The notes beneath the pieces were generated by a model that was not told the DNA's origin, did not search any database, and saw nothing but the letters and a program-made list of their open reading frames with translations. Shown piece by piece: positions 1-7,131 of a stretch of DNA of 9,554 nucleotides. The stretch spans positions 1 through 9,554 of the forward strand of contig DEPP01000009.1 of NCBI GenBank assembly GCA_002358835.1. Direction: 5' to 3'. The position numbers were made by a program, and so were the translations under genes. Position 1 is the first letter of the stretch, and each line of letters starts with the position of its first letter. Origin of the DNA: Bacteroidales bacterium UBA3389 (lineage in GTDB: Bacteria; Bacteroidota; Bacteroidia; Bacteroidales; P3).

Positions 1-793
1 AATTACTTTCGCCAAGTGCTTTGGCGGCTTCAACAAACTCCTTTTCCTTAAGGCTTCTCACCTGTCCGCGAACAACTCTCGCAATATCAACCCACATAGT
101 CAATCCGACAGCTACAAAAACCTGCCAAAAGCCTTTGCCTAATGCAAATGTGATTGCAACAACCAACAAAACGGTTGGCACAGACCACACAACGTTTATA
201 AGCCACATTATCACGTTATCAACTCTCCCTCCGTAATATCCTGCAATCGCTCCAAGCGTTACTCCTATAAATATCGCGATTATAACAGATATAAAACCGA
301 CTGAAAGAGACACCCTCGTTCCGACAATCAATTGCGAAAGCATATCCCTGCCGTATCTGTCCGTTCCAAGAAGATAGCGTTTCGAAACCACATTATAATT
401 TGAAGATTCTTCTAATGTTATGATCTCTCCTGCGTTCGGATTATCACCTGTGTAAGTTTCAAAATAATGCATTCCCTCCTTGCTCCAATGTTTGTAAATG
501 GGAATGGAGGTATACTTGGAAGGAGAGCCAAACAAAAGGTGTTCTATCCAATTGGTTTCCTTGACGGTTTTATTCTCTATTTGTAACATATCAACCTTAA
601 AGCCGGGTTTCTTTACCGCAATCTCAAGATGTTGCTCGTTTGCAAAGGGTGTACTGTCGGGAGATATGAAATAGGAAAATAAAGCCAAAAGAGCAAACAA
701 TCCGATAACGCATATACTTATCAGACTTAAAGGATCTTTTAGCAATTTCGCCAAAATACTTTTAGAGCATTCCGAGTGTGAGTTTCGCTTCAT
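1..793 (-). CDS. OppC/DppC-type ABC transporter permease, 3' end cut by window edge
   Basis: This is the inner-membrane permease subunit of a peptide/nickel-type ABC importer (binding-protein-dependent transport family). The reading frame is open from an ATG at 793 to position 1, giving 264 codons. A first membrane helix spans about residues 22-44. The family signature LGTDRYGRD lies at 142-150, followed by membrane segments at about 163-187 and 198-218. The start of the EAA loop that contacts the ATPase (EAAKALGES) is at 255-263. The window cuts the protein before the rest of that loop and the last helices. The ATG at 793 lies inside the upstream DUF59 gene, a 32-bp overlap; the next possible ATG is far inside the protein, so this start is preferred. 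About 97 residues separate helix 1 from the LGTD motif, clearly more than in E. coli DppC. No binding protein or ATPase gene is visible, so the substrate is unknown. Confidence 0.9.
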   Translation of the reverse strand, partial: MKRNSHSECSKSILAKLLKDPLSLISICVIGLFALLALFSYFISPDSTPFANEQHLEIAVKKPGFKVDMLQIENKTVKETNWIEHLLFGSPSKYTSIPIYKHWSKEGMHYFETYTGDNPNAGEIITLEESSNYNVVSKRYLLGTDRYGRDMLSQLIVGTRVSLSVGFISVIIAIFIGVTLGAIAGYYGGRVDNVIMWLINVVWSVPTVLLVVAITFALGKGFWQVFVAVGLTMWVDIARVVRGQVRSLKEKEFVEAAKALGESN

Positions 794-1076
794 CACTTAG
801 ATTTTCCGGAGTCCAAGCAGGTTCGAACGTGAGTTGAACTTGAACATTGTTTACGCCGTCTGTCTGTTTCAAAGCTTGCTCTACATCCAACGGAAGGTTC
901 TCTGCAACAGGGCAATTCGGGGCTGTGAGAGTCATTTCAATAAGAACGTCGTTCGAATCGTTGATGTCTATCTTGTAAATCAAACCCAATTCGTATATAT
1001 CTACAGGAATTTCGGGGTCTTGTATGGTTTTAAGAACTTGAATTATGCGGTCTTTCAATATTTCCTTCGATTCCAT
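762..1076 (-). CDS. DUF59/MIP18-family Fe-S assembly protein (SufT-like)
   Basis: This small cytoplasmic protein of 104 residues is made of a single DUF59 (MIP18/PaaD-like) domain. The family motif DPEIPVDIYELGLIY is at 20-34. The segment MTLTAPNCPVA at 48-58 carries the conserved cysteine C55. A C-terminal tail contains W88 and SDEAKLTLGML at 94-104. Proteins of this family, including SufT, help mature Fe-S proteins. Position supports that role: it starts 7 bp after the stop of sufE and is presumably co-transcribed with it. Its 3' end overlaps the start of the ABC permease gene by 32 bp. The biochemical step is not established for this clade. An alternative annotation would be a PaaD-like protein, but no phenylacetate genes are nearby. 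Confidence 0.9.
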   Translation of the reverse strand: MESKEILKDRIIQVLKTIQDPEIPVDIYELGLIYKIDINDSNDVLIEMTLTAPNCPVAENLPLDVEQALKQTDGVNNVQVQLTFEPAWTPENLSDEAKLTLGML

Positions 1077-1083
1077 ATTGATT

Positions 1084-1509
1084 TTATTGATTTTGGTTTA
1101 CACTAAACGCCAAAGCATACGCCTTTAGTTGTTTTATCATGCTCAACAAGCCGTTTGAACGAGTCGGAGACAAATGTGAACTCAATCCGATTACGTCAAT
1201 AAACTTCAAATCCGCTGCATAAACATCTTCAGGCTTCTGATGATTGAACACACGCAAAAGAAGAGCAATGATTCCTTTTGTAATCACCGCGTCGCTATCG
1301 GCTTTTATATCCATTACTCCATCAACCATTTTAGCACTTACCCAAACATTCGATTGACAACCCTGAATCAGATTCTCAGTTACTTTATCTTTGGTGTCTA
1401 TTATCGGGCAGTCGTTACCCAATTCTATAATATAGGCATATTTATCCATCCATTCGTCGAATGCAGCAAACTCTTCTATGATTTGTTCTTCTATTTCTGC
1501 TATTTTCAT
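1084..1509 (-). CDS. sufE: SufE, cysteine desulfurase sulfur acceptor
   Basis: SufE accepts persulfide sulfur from the cysteine desulfurase SufS and passes it to the SufBCD scaffold during Fe-S cluster building in the cytoplasm. The 141-residue length is normal for the family. The active-site loop reads LIQGCQSNVWV with the acceptor cysteine at C51. Other family features are ELGNDCPI at 29-36, the segment around 75-90 (SDAVITKGIIALLLRV), and FIDVIGLSSHLSPTRSNGL at about 103-121. It lies 15 bp downstream of the GH3-like gene and 7 bp upstream of the DUF59 gene. No sufB, sufC, sufD or sufS is in the window, so the partner enzymes must be encoded elsewhere. Confidence 0.96.
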   Translation of the reverse strand: MKIAEIEEQIIEEFAAFDEWMDKYAYIIELGNDCPIIDTKDKVTENLIQGCQSNVWVSAKMVDGVMDIKADSDAVITKGIIALLLRVFNHQKPEDVYAADLKFIDVIGLSSHLSPTRSNGLLSMIKQLKAYALAFSVNQNQ

Positions 1510-1524
1510 AAAATATTCGTTCGG

Positions 1525-3021
1525 TTATATTAGTTTTAATATTTCTTCTATATACTCTCGATTGTTCGAAAGGCGAGGTACTTTGTTTTGTCCGCCAAGT
1601 TTACCTTTCGTTTTCATCCATTGATAAAACGTTCCTTTGGGTACGCTGATAATTTGAGGCATTTTCAAGACCAAATTCTTATAACGCTTTGCCTCATAAT
1701 CGGAGTTGACTTCTTGAAGTGCCTTATCAAAAATTTCTGTAAAGCGTTGCATATCATCGGGAACTTTATCAAATTCTATTATCCATTGATGGAAGATCGT
1801 ATCACTGTCTTTCTCAAAAAGCGGAGCAGCTGTGTATTCATCGACTCTTGATTTGGTTTCTTTGCATGCAACATCCAATGCCTTGATTGCATTATCGACA
1901 ATAACTTCTTCACCACAGGCATTGATAAAGTTTTTAGTTCTTCCCGTAATCTTAAATCTGAACGGAGTCTTTTCGGTAAACATAATCGTATCTCCAATCA
2001 TGTATCTCCATAAACCTGCATTGGTGGTAATAAGCATTGCATAATTTTTACCAACTTCAACATCGGCAAGATTCAAAACTTTAGGGTTATCACTGCCTAT
2101 TTGCTCCATCGGAATAAATTCATAATACACTCCATTATCCAAAAGCAAAAGCAGACTATCTGAATCAGTGCGGTCTTGCAATCCAAAAAAGCCTTCGCTC
2201 GCATTATATGTTTCCATATAGCTTACGCTTTTCGGCAAAATCTCCTCAAATTGCTTTCTGTAGGGAACAAAACTCACGCCACCATGAAAGTAAACGTCAA
2301 GATCAGGCCAAAGTTCCTCTATTCTCTTTCCTGTTTTATCTTCTATGTTTTTCAAAAGAACCATCATCCAAGAAGGAACCCCCGAAAGACTTACAACATT
2401 TGAATGGATAACAGTATCGATCATTTTCTCCAATTTACTCTCCCATTCCGGCATAAGAGCGATTTCTTTTTTCGGAACTCTGTATAATTCTGCCCAGAAT
2501 GGCAAATTGTCAATTATAATCGCAGATACATCTCCACAAAATATCTCACTATTCAATTCATTTTCTTGACGAGAGCCACCCAAAGCAAGATTCATACCCG
2601 AGAAAACTTTATTCTTCGGTTTATTGTTACAATACAATGCAAGCATATCTTTTCCGCCTTTGTAATGACAGTCGTTCAAACATTCAGTGCTTATAGGTAT
2701 AAATTTGGATTTTGTAGATGTTGTTCCCGATGACTTCGAAAACCATTTGATTTGAGAAGGCCATAGTACATTATCTTCTCCACTTCTTATCCGTGTAAAA
2801 AACGGCAACAAACTTTCATAGTCATTTACAGGTACTCTCTCATTATAATCTTGCCAATTCTTAATACTTTTGTAGTCATAATAGCTTCCCCATATAGTAT
2901 TCTTGGCAGTTTTAAGCAAACTCTTCAAAAGCTCATCTTGAACTTCTATCGGATGATTCATATAATGCTCAATTTGAGGAATCCTCTTTTGCATCAGTTT
3001 GCTCATAAAATCATTTATCAT
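1525..3021 (-). CDS. GH3-family acyl-adenylate-forming enzyme
   Basis: This 498-residue cytoplasmic protein is a bacterial member of the GH3 family of the ANL (acyl-adenylating) superfamily. Plant relatives join amino acids to jasmonate or auxin through an acyl-AMP intermediate. All three nucleotide-binding motifs are visible: SSGTTSTKSKF at 97-107 (phosphate-binding loop), YNASEG at 272-277, and YMIGD at 340-344. The hinge region ITGRTKNFINACGEEV at 358-373 and a C-terminal KGKLGGQNKVPRL at 472-484 complete the fold. The motifs look intact, so the protein should be catalytically competent. The acid and amine substrates cannot be deduced, since bacterial GH3 proteins are mostly uncharacterised. 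It lies 6 bp after the LptF/LptG-like gene and 15 bp before sufE, so co-transcription is likely, but neither neighbour suggests a substrate. Automated pipelines often call this family 'auxin-responsive promoter protein', which is misleading here. Confidence 0.92.
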   Translation of the reverse strand: MINDFMSKLMQKRIPQIEHYMNHPIEVQDELLKSLLKTAKNTIWGSYYDYKSIKNWQDYNERVPVNDYESLLPFFTRIRSGEDNVLWPSQIKWFSKSSGTTSTKSKFIPISTECLNDCHYKGGKDMLALYCNNKPKNKVFSGMNLALGGSRQENELNSEIFCGDVSAIIIDNLPFWAELYRVPKKEIALMPEWESKLEKMIDTVIHSNVVSLSGVPSWMMVLLKNIEDKTGKRIEELWPDLDVYFHGGVSFVPYRKQFEEILPKSVSYMETYNASEGFFGLQDRTDSDSLLLLLDNGVYYEFIPMEQIGSDNPKVLNLADVEVGKNYAMLITTNAGLWRYMIGDTIMFTEKTPFRFKITGRTKNFINACGEEVIVDNAIKALDVACKETKSRVDEYTAAPLFEKDSDTIFHQWIIEFDKVPDDMQRFTEIFDKALQEVNSDYEAKRYKNLVLKMPQIISVPKGTFYQWMKTKGKLGGQNKVPRLSNNREYIEEILKLI

Positions 3022-3027
3022 ATGCTT

Positions 3028-4131
3028 TTATTTAGGTGCTTTTTTTATTAAAACAATTGCAATTACGCTATAAAGAAGCAACGGCAAAGCAACTGCTAAA
3101 ATTGCAGGCAGATCCGCATTTGTGGCAAAAACCTGCGTCATTTTCATCAACATAATAAGAGAAAAGGCCAGCATTATGCCAAATGCAAGGTTCAATCCCA
3201 TACCTCCACGTTTCTTTTCTGAAGAAAGCGAAACTCCTATCACAGTTAATATTATGTAAGCAAAGGGATTCAACAACCTTTGATACTTTTCCACTTCCAA
3301 CTCTGTAACAACGCTGCTTCCTCTCAACTTTTCTCTTCCTATAACCTCGTTCAATTGTTTGTAATCCAAAACTTCGGTTTTTATTTGATTCAAATTAAAA
3401 TCGTTTGGCAACAAACCAATATCCAGATGTTTCGATTCTCCTGTTTCAATCATCTCTTTCAGTCCGTTGATCTTCCTTATGTGATAATTTTCCATTACCC
3501 AATCTTTTGCAATTGAATCATAGATAATCCTATCGGCAGATATTTTCTCACAAATCTGCTTATTGTCAAACGTTTCCAATGTAAATTTGAATCCGGTTGC
3601 AGTTGTATTGTTGTAATGTTGCACATAGACTTGTTTATCCTTTGCCGTCTGTATATGAATATTGTAAAACTGGTTGTGATATGGGTTTCTGTAATATGTT
3701 TTTTCAAATTCCAACTTTGGCACATTGACTTTTGGTATCAACACATTGCTAAGCCAAAGGTTTAACATACCGACAAAAATCGCACAAACAATAAACGGAC
3801 GCAAAAATCTCGTAAAACTGATACCACTGCTCAAAATAGCAACCGTTTCACTCCTCGAAGCAAGTTGCGAACATATAAAAACGACAGATATAAAAAAGAA
3901 AAGATAACCGAACATATTGAGAAAGTGCGGTATAAAGTTAAGATAGTAATCAAAGATAAGACCTTTTATCGGAGCCTGATTTGAAATAAAGTCATCAAGC
4001 TTTTCAGATAAATCGAAGACTATGATAATCATGCTTATCAATGCAACAGCCACAAAGAAGGTTGCAAGAAGTTTCTTTGTGATATAAACATCTAATATAT
4101 TGGCTACAAGATACTTTTTTCTGTTTTTCAT
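3028..4131 (-). CDS. LptF/LptG-family (YjgP/YjgQ) lipopolysaccharide export permease
   Basis: This 367-residue inner-membrane protein belongs to the YjgP/YjgQ family. Those proteins, with the ATPase LptB, extract lipopolysaccharide from the inner membrane and feed it to the LptC/A bridge. The layout fits: a short cytoplasmic N-terminus with LDVYITKKLLATFF at 13-26, membrane helices near 21-39, 64-88 and 104-128, and a soluble periplasmic jellyroll region of about 135-280. Three more helices follow at about 286-302, 312-332 and 341-363. The cytoplasmic coupling stretch ASRSETVAILSSGIS at 91-105 is characteristic of the family. It is not possible to decide between LptF and LptG from the sequence, and Bacteroidota members are usually left as 'LptF/LptG family'. 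It starts 10 bp after tgt and ends 6 bp before the GH3-like gene. Confidence 0.92.
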   Translation of the reverse strand: MKNRKKYLVANILDVYITKKLLATFFVAVALISMIIIVFDLSEKLDDFISNQAPIKGLIFDYYLNFIPHFLNMFGYLFFFISVVFICSQLASRSETVAILSSGISFTRFLRPFIVCAIFVGMLNLWLSNVLIPKVNVPKLEFEKTYYRNPYHNQFYNIHIQTAKDKQVYVQHYNNTTATGFKFTLETFDNKQICEKISADRIIYDSIAKDWVMENYHIRKINGLKEMIETGESKHLDIGLLPNDFNLNQIKTEVLDYKQLNEVIGREKLRGSSVVTELEVEKYQRLLNPFAYIILTVIGVSLSSEKKRGGMGLNLAFGIMLAFSLIMLMKMTQVFATNADLPAILAVALPLLLYSVIAIVLIKKAPK

Positions 4132-4141
4132 TTACACCCCA

Positions 4142-5272
4142 CTATAATCTTCTTCCCAATTTCTCAACCATTATATTCTTCCACCTCAAGAAGTCTCCTG
4201 CCAAAATATGTTCTCGAGCCTGTCGCATCAATTCCAAATAAAAACTCAAATTATGTATGCTTGCAATTTGCAAAGCGAGGATTTCTTGAGATACAAACAA
4301 GTGTCGAAGATATGCTTTTGTGTAAACATGATCTACTTCTGCCGTTCCATTAGGATCTATTGGCGAAAAATCTCTCTTCCATTTTTCATTTTTCATATTC
4401 ATAATGCCTTCACTTGTGAACAGCATCGCATTACGTCCGTTCCTTGTAGGCATCACGCAATCGAACATATCAATTCCCCTTGCTATACCTTCCAAAAGAT
4501 TTATCGGTGTTCCCACTCCCATAAGATAACGTGGCTTATCCTTAGGCAAAATATCACAACACAACTCCGTCAATTCATACATCATTTCGACAGGTTCCCC
4601 AACCGACAATCCACCTATTGCATTTCCCTCTCGATTTAACGAAGCTACGTATTCACAACTTTTCTTTCGTAAATCATTATAAACACTTCCTTGTACAATC
4701 GGAAATAACGTTTGTTTATATCCATATTCGCACTCTGTCTCATCAAATCTTTTAACACACCTATCCAACCAACGATTTGTCAATTCGAGAGATTTTTTTG
4801 CGTAAGTATAATCACACGGATATGGAGTACACTCATCGAACGCCATTATTATATCTGCTCCGAGCGTCCTTTGAATATCCATGACTCTTTCCGGCGTAAA
4901 AATATGTTTAGAGCCGTCTATATGAGAACGAAACACACATCCCTCTTCCGTAATCTTTCTTCTATGTCCGAGAGAATAGACTTGAAAACCACCACTATCG
5001 GTAAGCATTGGTTTATTCCAAGAATTAAATTTTTGTATTCCACCTGCCTGACGAATAACATCCAATCCGGGACGAAGATACAAATGATAAGTATTTCCAA
5101 GTATGATTTGAGCCCTAACATCTCTTTCCAATTCATTTCTATGAACGGCTTTTACCGAGCCAATTGTGCCAACGGGCATAAATATCGGCGTTTCTATTTT
5201 ACCATGATCAGTTTCTATCTCACCTGCACGGGCTTTGCAATCATCTGAAACATAGAGTAGTTTGAATTCCAT
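4142..5272 (-). CDS. tgt: tRNA-guanine transglycosylase (queuosine biosynthesis), zinc cysteines absent
   Basis: This enzyme exchanges guanine-34 for preQ1 in tRNAs with GUN anticodons (Asp, Asn, His, Tyr). The 376-residue length is normal. Catalytic residues are recognisable: general base D92 in LTDSGGFQV, base-recognition D146 in FDECTPYP, Q194 in PIVQGS, G221 in GGLSVGEP, and nucleophile D271 in MFDCVMPTRNGRNA. V224 in GGLSVGE is the bacterial-type residue, expected for preQ1 rather than queuine. The CxCxxC zinc site typical of the family is missing. Aligning the following AYLRHL motif places G309, A311 and D314 where the three cysteines should be, while the histidine ligand H340 (SIHNL) is kept. 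From memory, Bacteroides Tgt sequences also lack these cysteines, so this is probably lineage-wide rather than damage. It appears to be the first gene of the leftward operon, with a -7-like box about 40 bp upstream. Confidence 0.97.
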   Translation of the reverse strand: MEFKLLYVSDDCKARAGEIETDHGKIETPIFMPVGTIGSVKAVHRNELERDVRAQIILGNTYHLYLRPGLDVIRQAGGIQKFNSWNKPMLTDSGGFQVYSLGHRRKITEEGCVFRSHIDGSKHIFTPERVMDIQRTLGADIIMAFDECTPYPCDYTYAKKSLELTNRWLDRCVKRFDETECEYGYKQTLFPIVQGSVYNDLRKKSCEYVASLNREGNAIGGLSVGEPVEMMYELTELCCDILPKDKPRYLMGVGTPINLLEGIARGIDMFDCVMPTRNGRNAMLFTSEGIMNMKNEKWKRDFSPIDPNGTAEVDHVYTKAYLRHLFVSQEILALQIASIHNLSFYLELMRQAREHILAGDFLRWKNIMVEKLGRRL

Positions 5273-5312
5273 CTTTGAGTTATCAACAAAAAGCGTTTAT
5301 AAATTTTTCGTA

Positions 5313-5320
5313 CAAAGGTA
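5313..5320 (-). promoter_or_regulatory. Bacteroidota-type -7 box for the tgt operon
   Basis: Read on the minus strand the bases are TACCTTTG, an exact match to the Bacteroidota -7 consensus TAnnTTTG. The expected -33 TTTG is not present at the usual 19-nt spacing; only a weak CTTT lies at about 16 nt. The predicted transcription start would leave a leader of roughly 35 nt before the tgt ATG at 5272. Called from consensus and position only. Confidence 0.6.
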
Positions 5321-5342
5321 ATGCTAAAACTCGAATAAAGGA

Positions 5343-5350
5343 TATTTTTG
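5343..5350 (+). promoter_or_regulatory. Possible -7 box for the glycosyltransferase operon
   Basis: TATTTTTG matches TAnnTTTG and ends 20 bp before the glycosyltransferase ATG at 5371, implying a very short leader. No TTTG is found at the -33 position and the surroundings are T-rich, so a chance match is possible. It lies 22 bp from the divergent tgt -7 box, so the two promoters would overlap. Confidence 0.42.
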
Positions 5351-5370
5351 CCTAAAAATTTAAGTAAATT

Positions 5371-6510
5371 ATGGATTTTCTATTTTACAAACCGACAATC
5401 CTTATTTGGATTATATTAGGAGGTCTCGCAGTTGTTTTATTGGTACAATTGATCTATTATTTCTGTATATTTGGAAAACTGATATTCAATAAAAAGAAAA
5501 CAACTCTCACAATGACAGTTGCAGATGAGGACTTACCACCCGTTTCCGTTGTTATAGCCACAAAAAACGAAGAATACTACCTCAAAGACAAGTTAGCTTT
5601 TTTCTTGGAACAGGATTATCCCGAATTCGAAGTAATCGTTGTCAATGATGCTTCGACGGATGAAAGCGAGTATATCTTGAAAGCATTTTCCAAAATATAT
5701 CCTAATTTGAAGGTTGTAAACATTGTAGAGAACGTAAACAAATTTCGAGGTAAGAAATTCCCGATTTCTTTGGGTATAAAGTCGGCTAAATATGAGCACT
5801 TAGTGCTTAGCTGCGCCGATTGTGAACCTTGCGGATTTAATTGGTTGAGAAATATCGCATCTCACTTTGATTCAAAGCACGAAATCGTACTCGGATTCGG
5901 ATCATTTGCAAAAAGAAAGGGTATTTTCAATGCTTTGTTGCAATATGACAACGTAACGACAGCGATGAACTACATCGGATTGGCTCTATCAGGACAAGCA
6001 TACAGAGGAGATTGTAAAAACATAGCCTATACCAAAGAATTGTTCTACTCTGTCGGAGGATTTACTAAACACTACAACATAACACTTGGCGAAGATGATA
6101 TTTTCGTAAAAGACATTGCAACTTCAAAGAACGTAACCGTAGCAATGGAGTCGGAAAGTTTTGTCAGTTCATCATCAAAACGAACATTCAAAGATTGGAA
6201 AGGTGAAAAGAAAAATAGAATTGCAACATTCAAACAATACAAGTCTTCGACCAAGTTCTTGTTAAACTTGCTTCCAATAACTACTTTTTTGTTCTACGCA
6301 ATTGTAATAACTTTAGCCGCTCTATCGTTTCCTTATCAATACCTTATATTGGCATTATTGTTGAAATTCATCCCTCAAACAATTATTTATTTCAAAGCCT
6401 GCAAACGCTTGGAAACAAAAAGAATTTCTATCTTTGCACCGTTGTTTGAGATTTATTTTTTGTTTTTCAATGCAAAATTAAGGATTGCATCAATATTTAC
6501 GAAGTCATAA
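5371..6510 (+). CDS. Membrane-anchored family 2 glycosyltransferase
   Basis: This 379-residue inner-membrane protein has a GT-A (family 2) catalytic domain facing the cytoplasm. It probably adds a sugar to an envelope glycan or lipid. An N-terminal helix spans about 10-34. The catalytic domain begins with PPVSVVIATKNEEYYLKDKL at 56-75, and the nucleotide-sugar aspartate is in VVNDASTDES at 90-99. The general-base motif GEDDIFV is at 240-246. A basic stretch RTFKDWKGEKKNR at 271-283 sits where related enzymes have their (Q/R)xxRW motif. Two or three hydrophobic helices follow at about 298-320, 323-341 and 352-367. The usual DAD of the DxD motif reads CAD (C148-A149-D150), so the first aspartate is replaced but the metal-binding second one is kept. 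Donor and acceptor sugars cannot be named. It is divergent from tgt, and its stop codon touches the start of the sigma factor gene. Confidence 0.9.
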   Translation: MDFLFYKPTILIWIILGGLAVVLLVQLIYYFCIFGKLIFNKKKTTLTMTVADEDLPPVSVVIATKNEEYYLKDKLAFFLEQDYPEFEVIVVNDASTDESEYILKAFSKIYPNLKVVNIVENVNKFRGKKFPISLGIKSAKYEHLVLSCADCEPCGFNWLRNIASHFDSKHEIVLGFGSFAKRKGIFNALLQYDNVTTAMNYIGLALSGQAYRGDCKNIAYTKELFYSVGGFTKHYNITLGEDDIFVKDIATSKNVTVAMESESFVSSSSKRTFKDWKGEKKNRIATFKQYKSSTKFLLNLLPITTFLFYAIVITLAALSFPYQYLILALLLKFIPQTIIYFKACKRLETKRISIFAPLFEIYFLFFNAKLRIASIFTKS

Positions 6511-7119
6511 ATGAGCGAAAGTTGCGTTTTATCGGACAAAGCAGGCAAAGACTATGAGTTAGTCAAAAGAGCGAGGGACAAAGGCGATCAAAAAGCCTAT
6601 GCTTCTTTGATGAATACATATAGAGAGCCGGTATATTATATGCTTTTGAAGATGACAGGCAACACAACCGACGCCGAAGATCTTACTATCGAAGCATTCG
6701 GCAAAGCATTCAAAGCAATAGACACATACACTCCGAATTTTGCCTTCAGCACTTGGCTTTTTAGAATAGCAACCAATAATTGCATCGATTTTATTCGCAA
6801 AAAACGCACTCCGACCATATCAATGGACAATCTATACACAGATATAGACGGAGAAGAGATTGGGATAAACATTCCTTCTGAGAATCTTGACCCTGAAGAG
6901 TTGATAATAGATCAACAAAAGAAAGATGCGATGAGAGACATTGTAGCCAAACTCAAACCGCATTACAGAGTGCTGATCGAATTACGTTATTTTGATGAAA
7001 AAAGTTATGAAGAGATAGCAGAACATTTGCAAATTCCGATCGGTACTGTCAAAGCCAAATTATTCAGAGCAAGAGAATTTTTGTTGCAATTGGTGAGAGA
7101 TTGCATCGAGTTGCAATAA
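6511..7119 (+). CDS. ECF-type RNA polymerase sigma factor (no adjacent anti-sigma)
   Basis: This 202-residue group 4 (ECF) sigma-70 factor directs RNA polymerase to a dedicated promoter set. Region 2 covers about residues 27-99, with the core-binding segment DAEDLTIEAFGKAF at 54-67 and the promoter-melting segment FSTWLFRIATNNCIDFIRKKR ending at 99. An acidic linker spans about 105-135. Region 4 follows at about 138-192, with a helix-turn-helix in SYEEIAEHLQIPIGTVKAKL at 165-184. No region 3 is seen. The ATG follows the glycosyltransferase stop with no base between, which suggests translational coupling. No membrane anti-sigma gene lies next to it; the next gene is a GNAT acetyltransferase. 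Control could therefore be transcriptional, by expression level, or by a partner elsewhere. The signal and regulon are unknown. Confidence 0.95.
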   Translation: MSESCVLSDKAGKDYELVKRARDKGDQKAYASLMNTYREPVYYMLLKMTGNTTDAEDLTIEAFGKAFKAIDTYTPNFAFSTWLFRIATNNCIDFIRKKRTPTISMDNLYTDIDGEEIGINIPSENLDPEELIIDQQKKDAMRDIVAKLKPHYRVLIELRYFDEKSYEEIAEHLQIPIGTVKAKLFRAREFLLQLVRDCIELQ

Positions 7120-7131
7120 CGGAAAGGCAAT

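Noticed and set aside
4712..5248. Plus-strand 178-codon reading frame antisense to tgt
   Set aside because: It lies wholly inside tgt, which has full-length homology-level motifs, and its translation has no recognisable domain and an unnatural composition.
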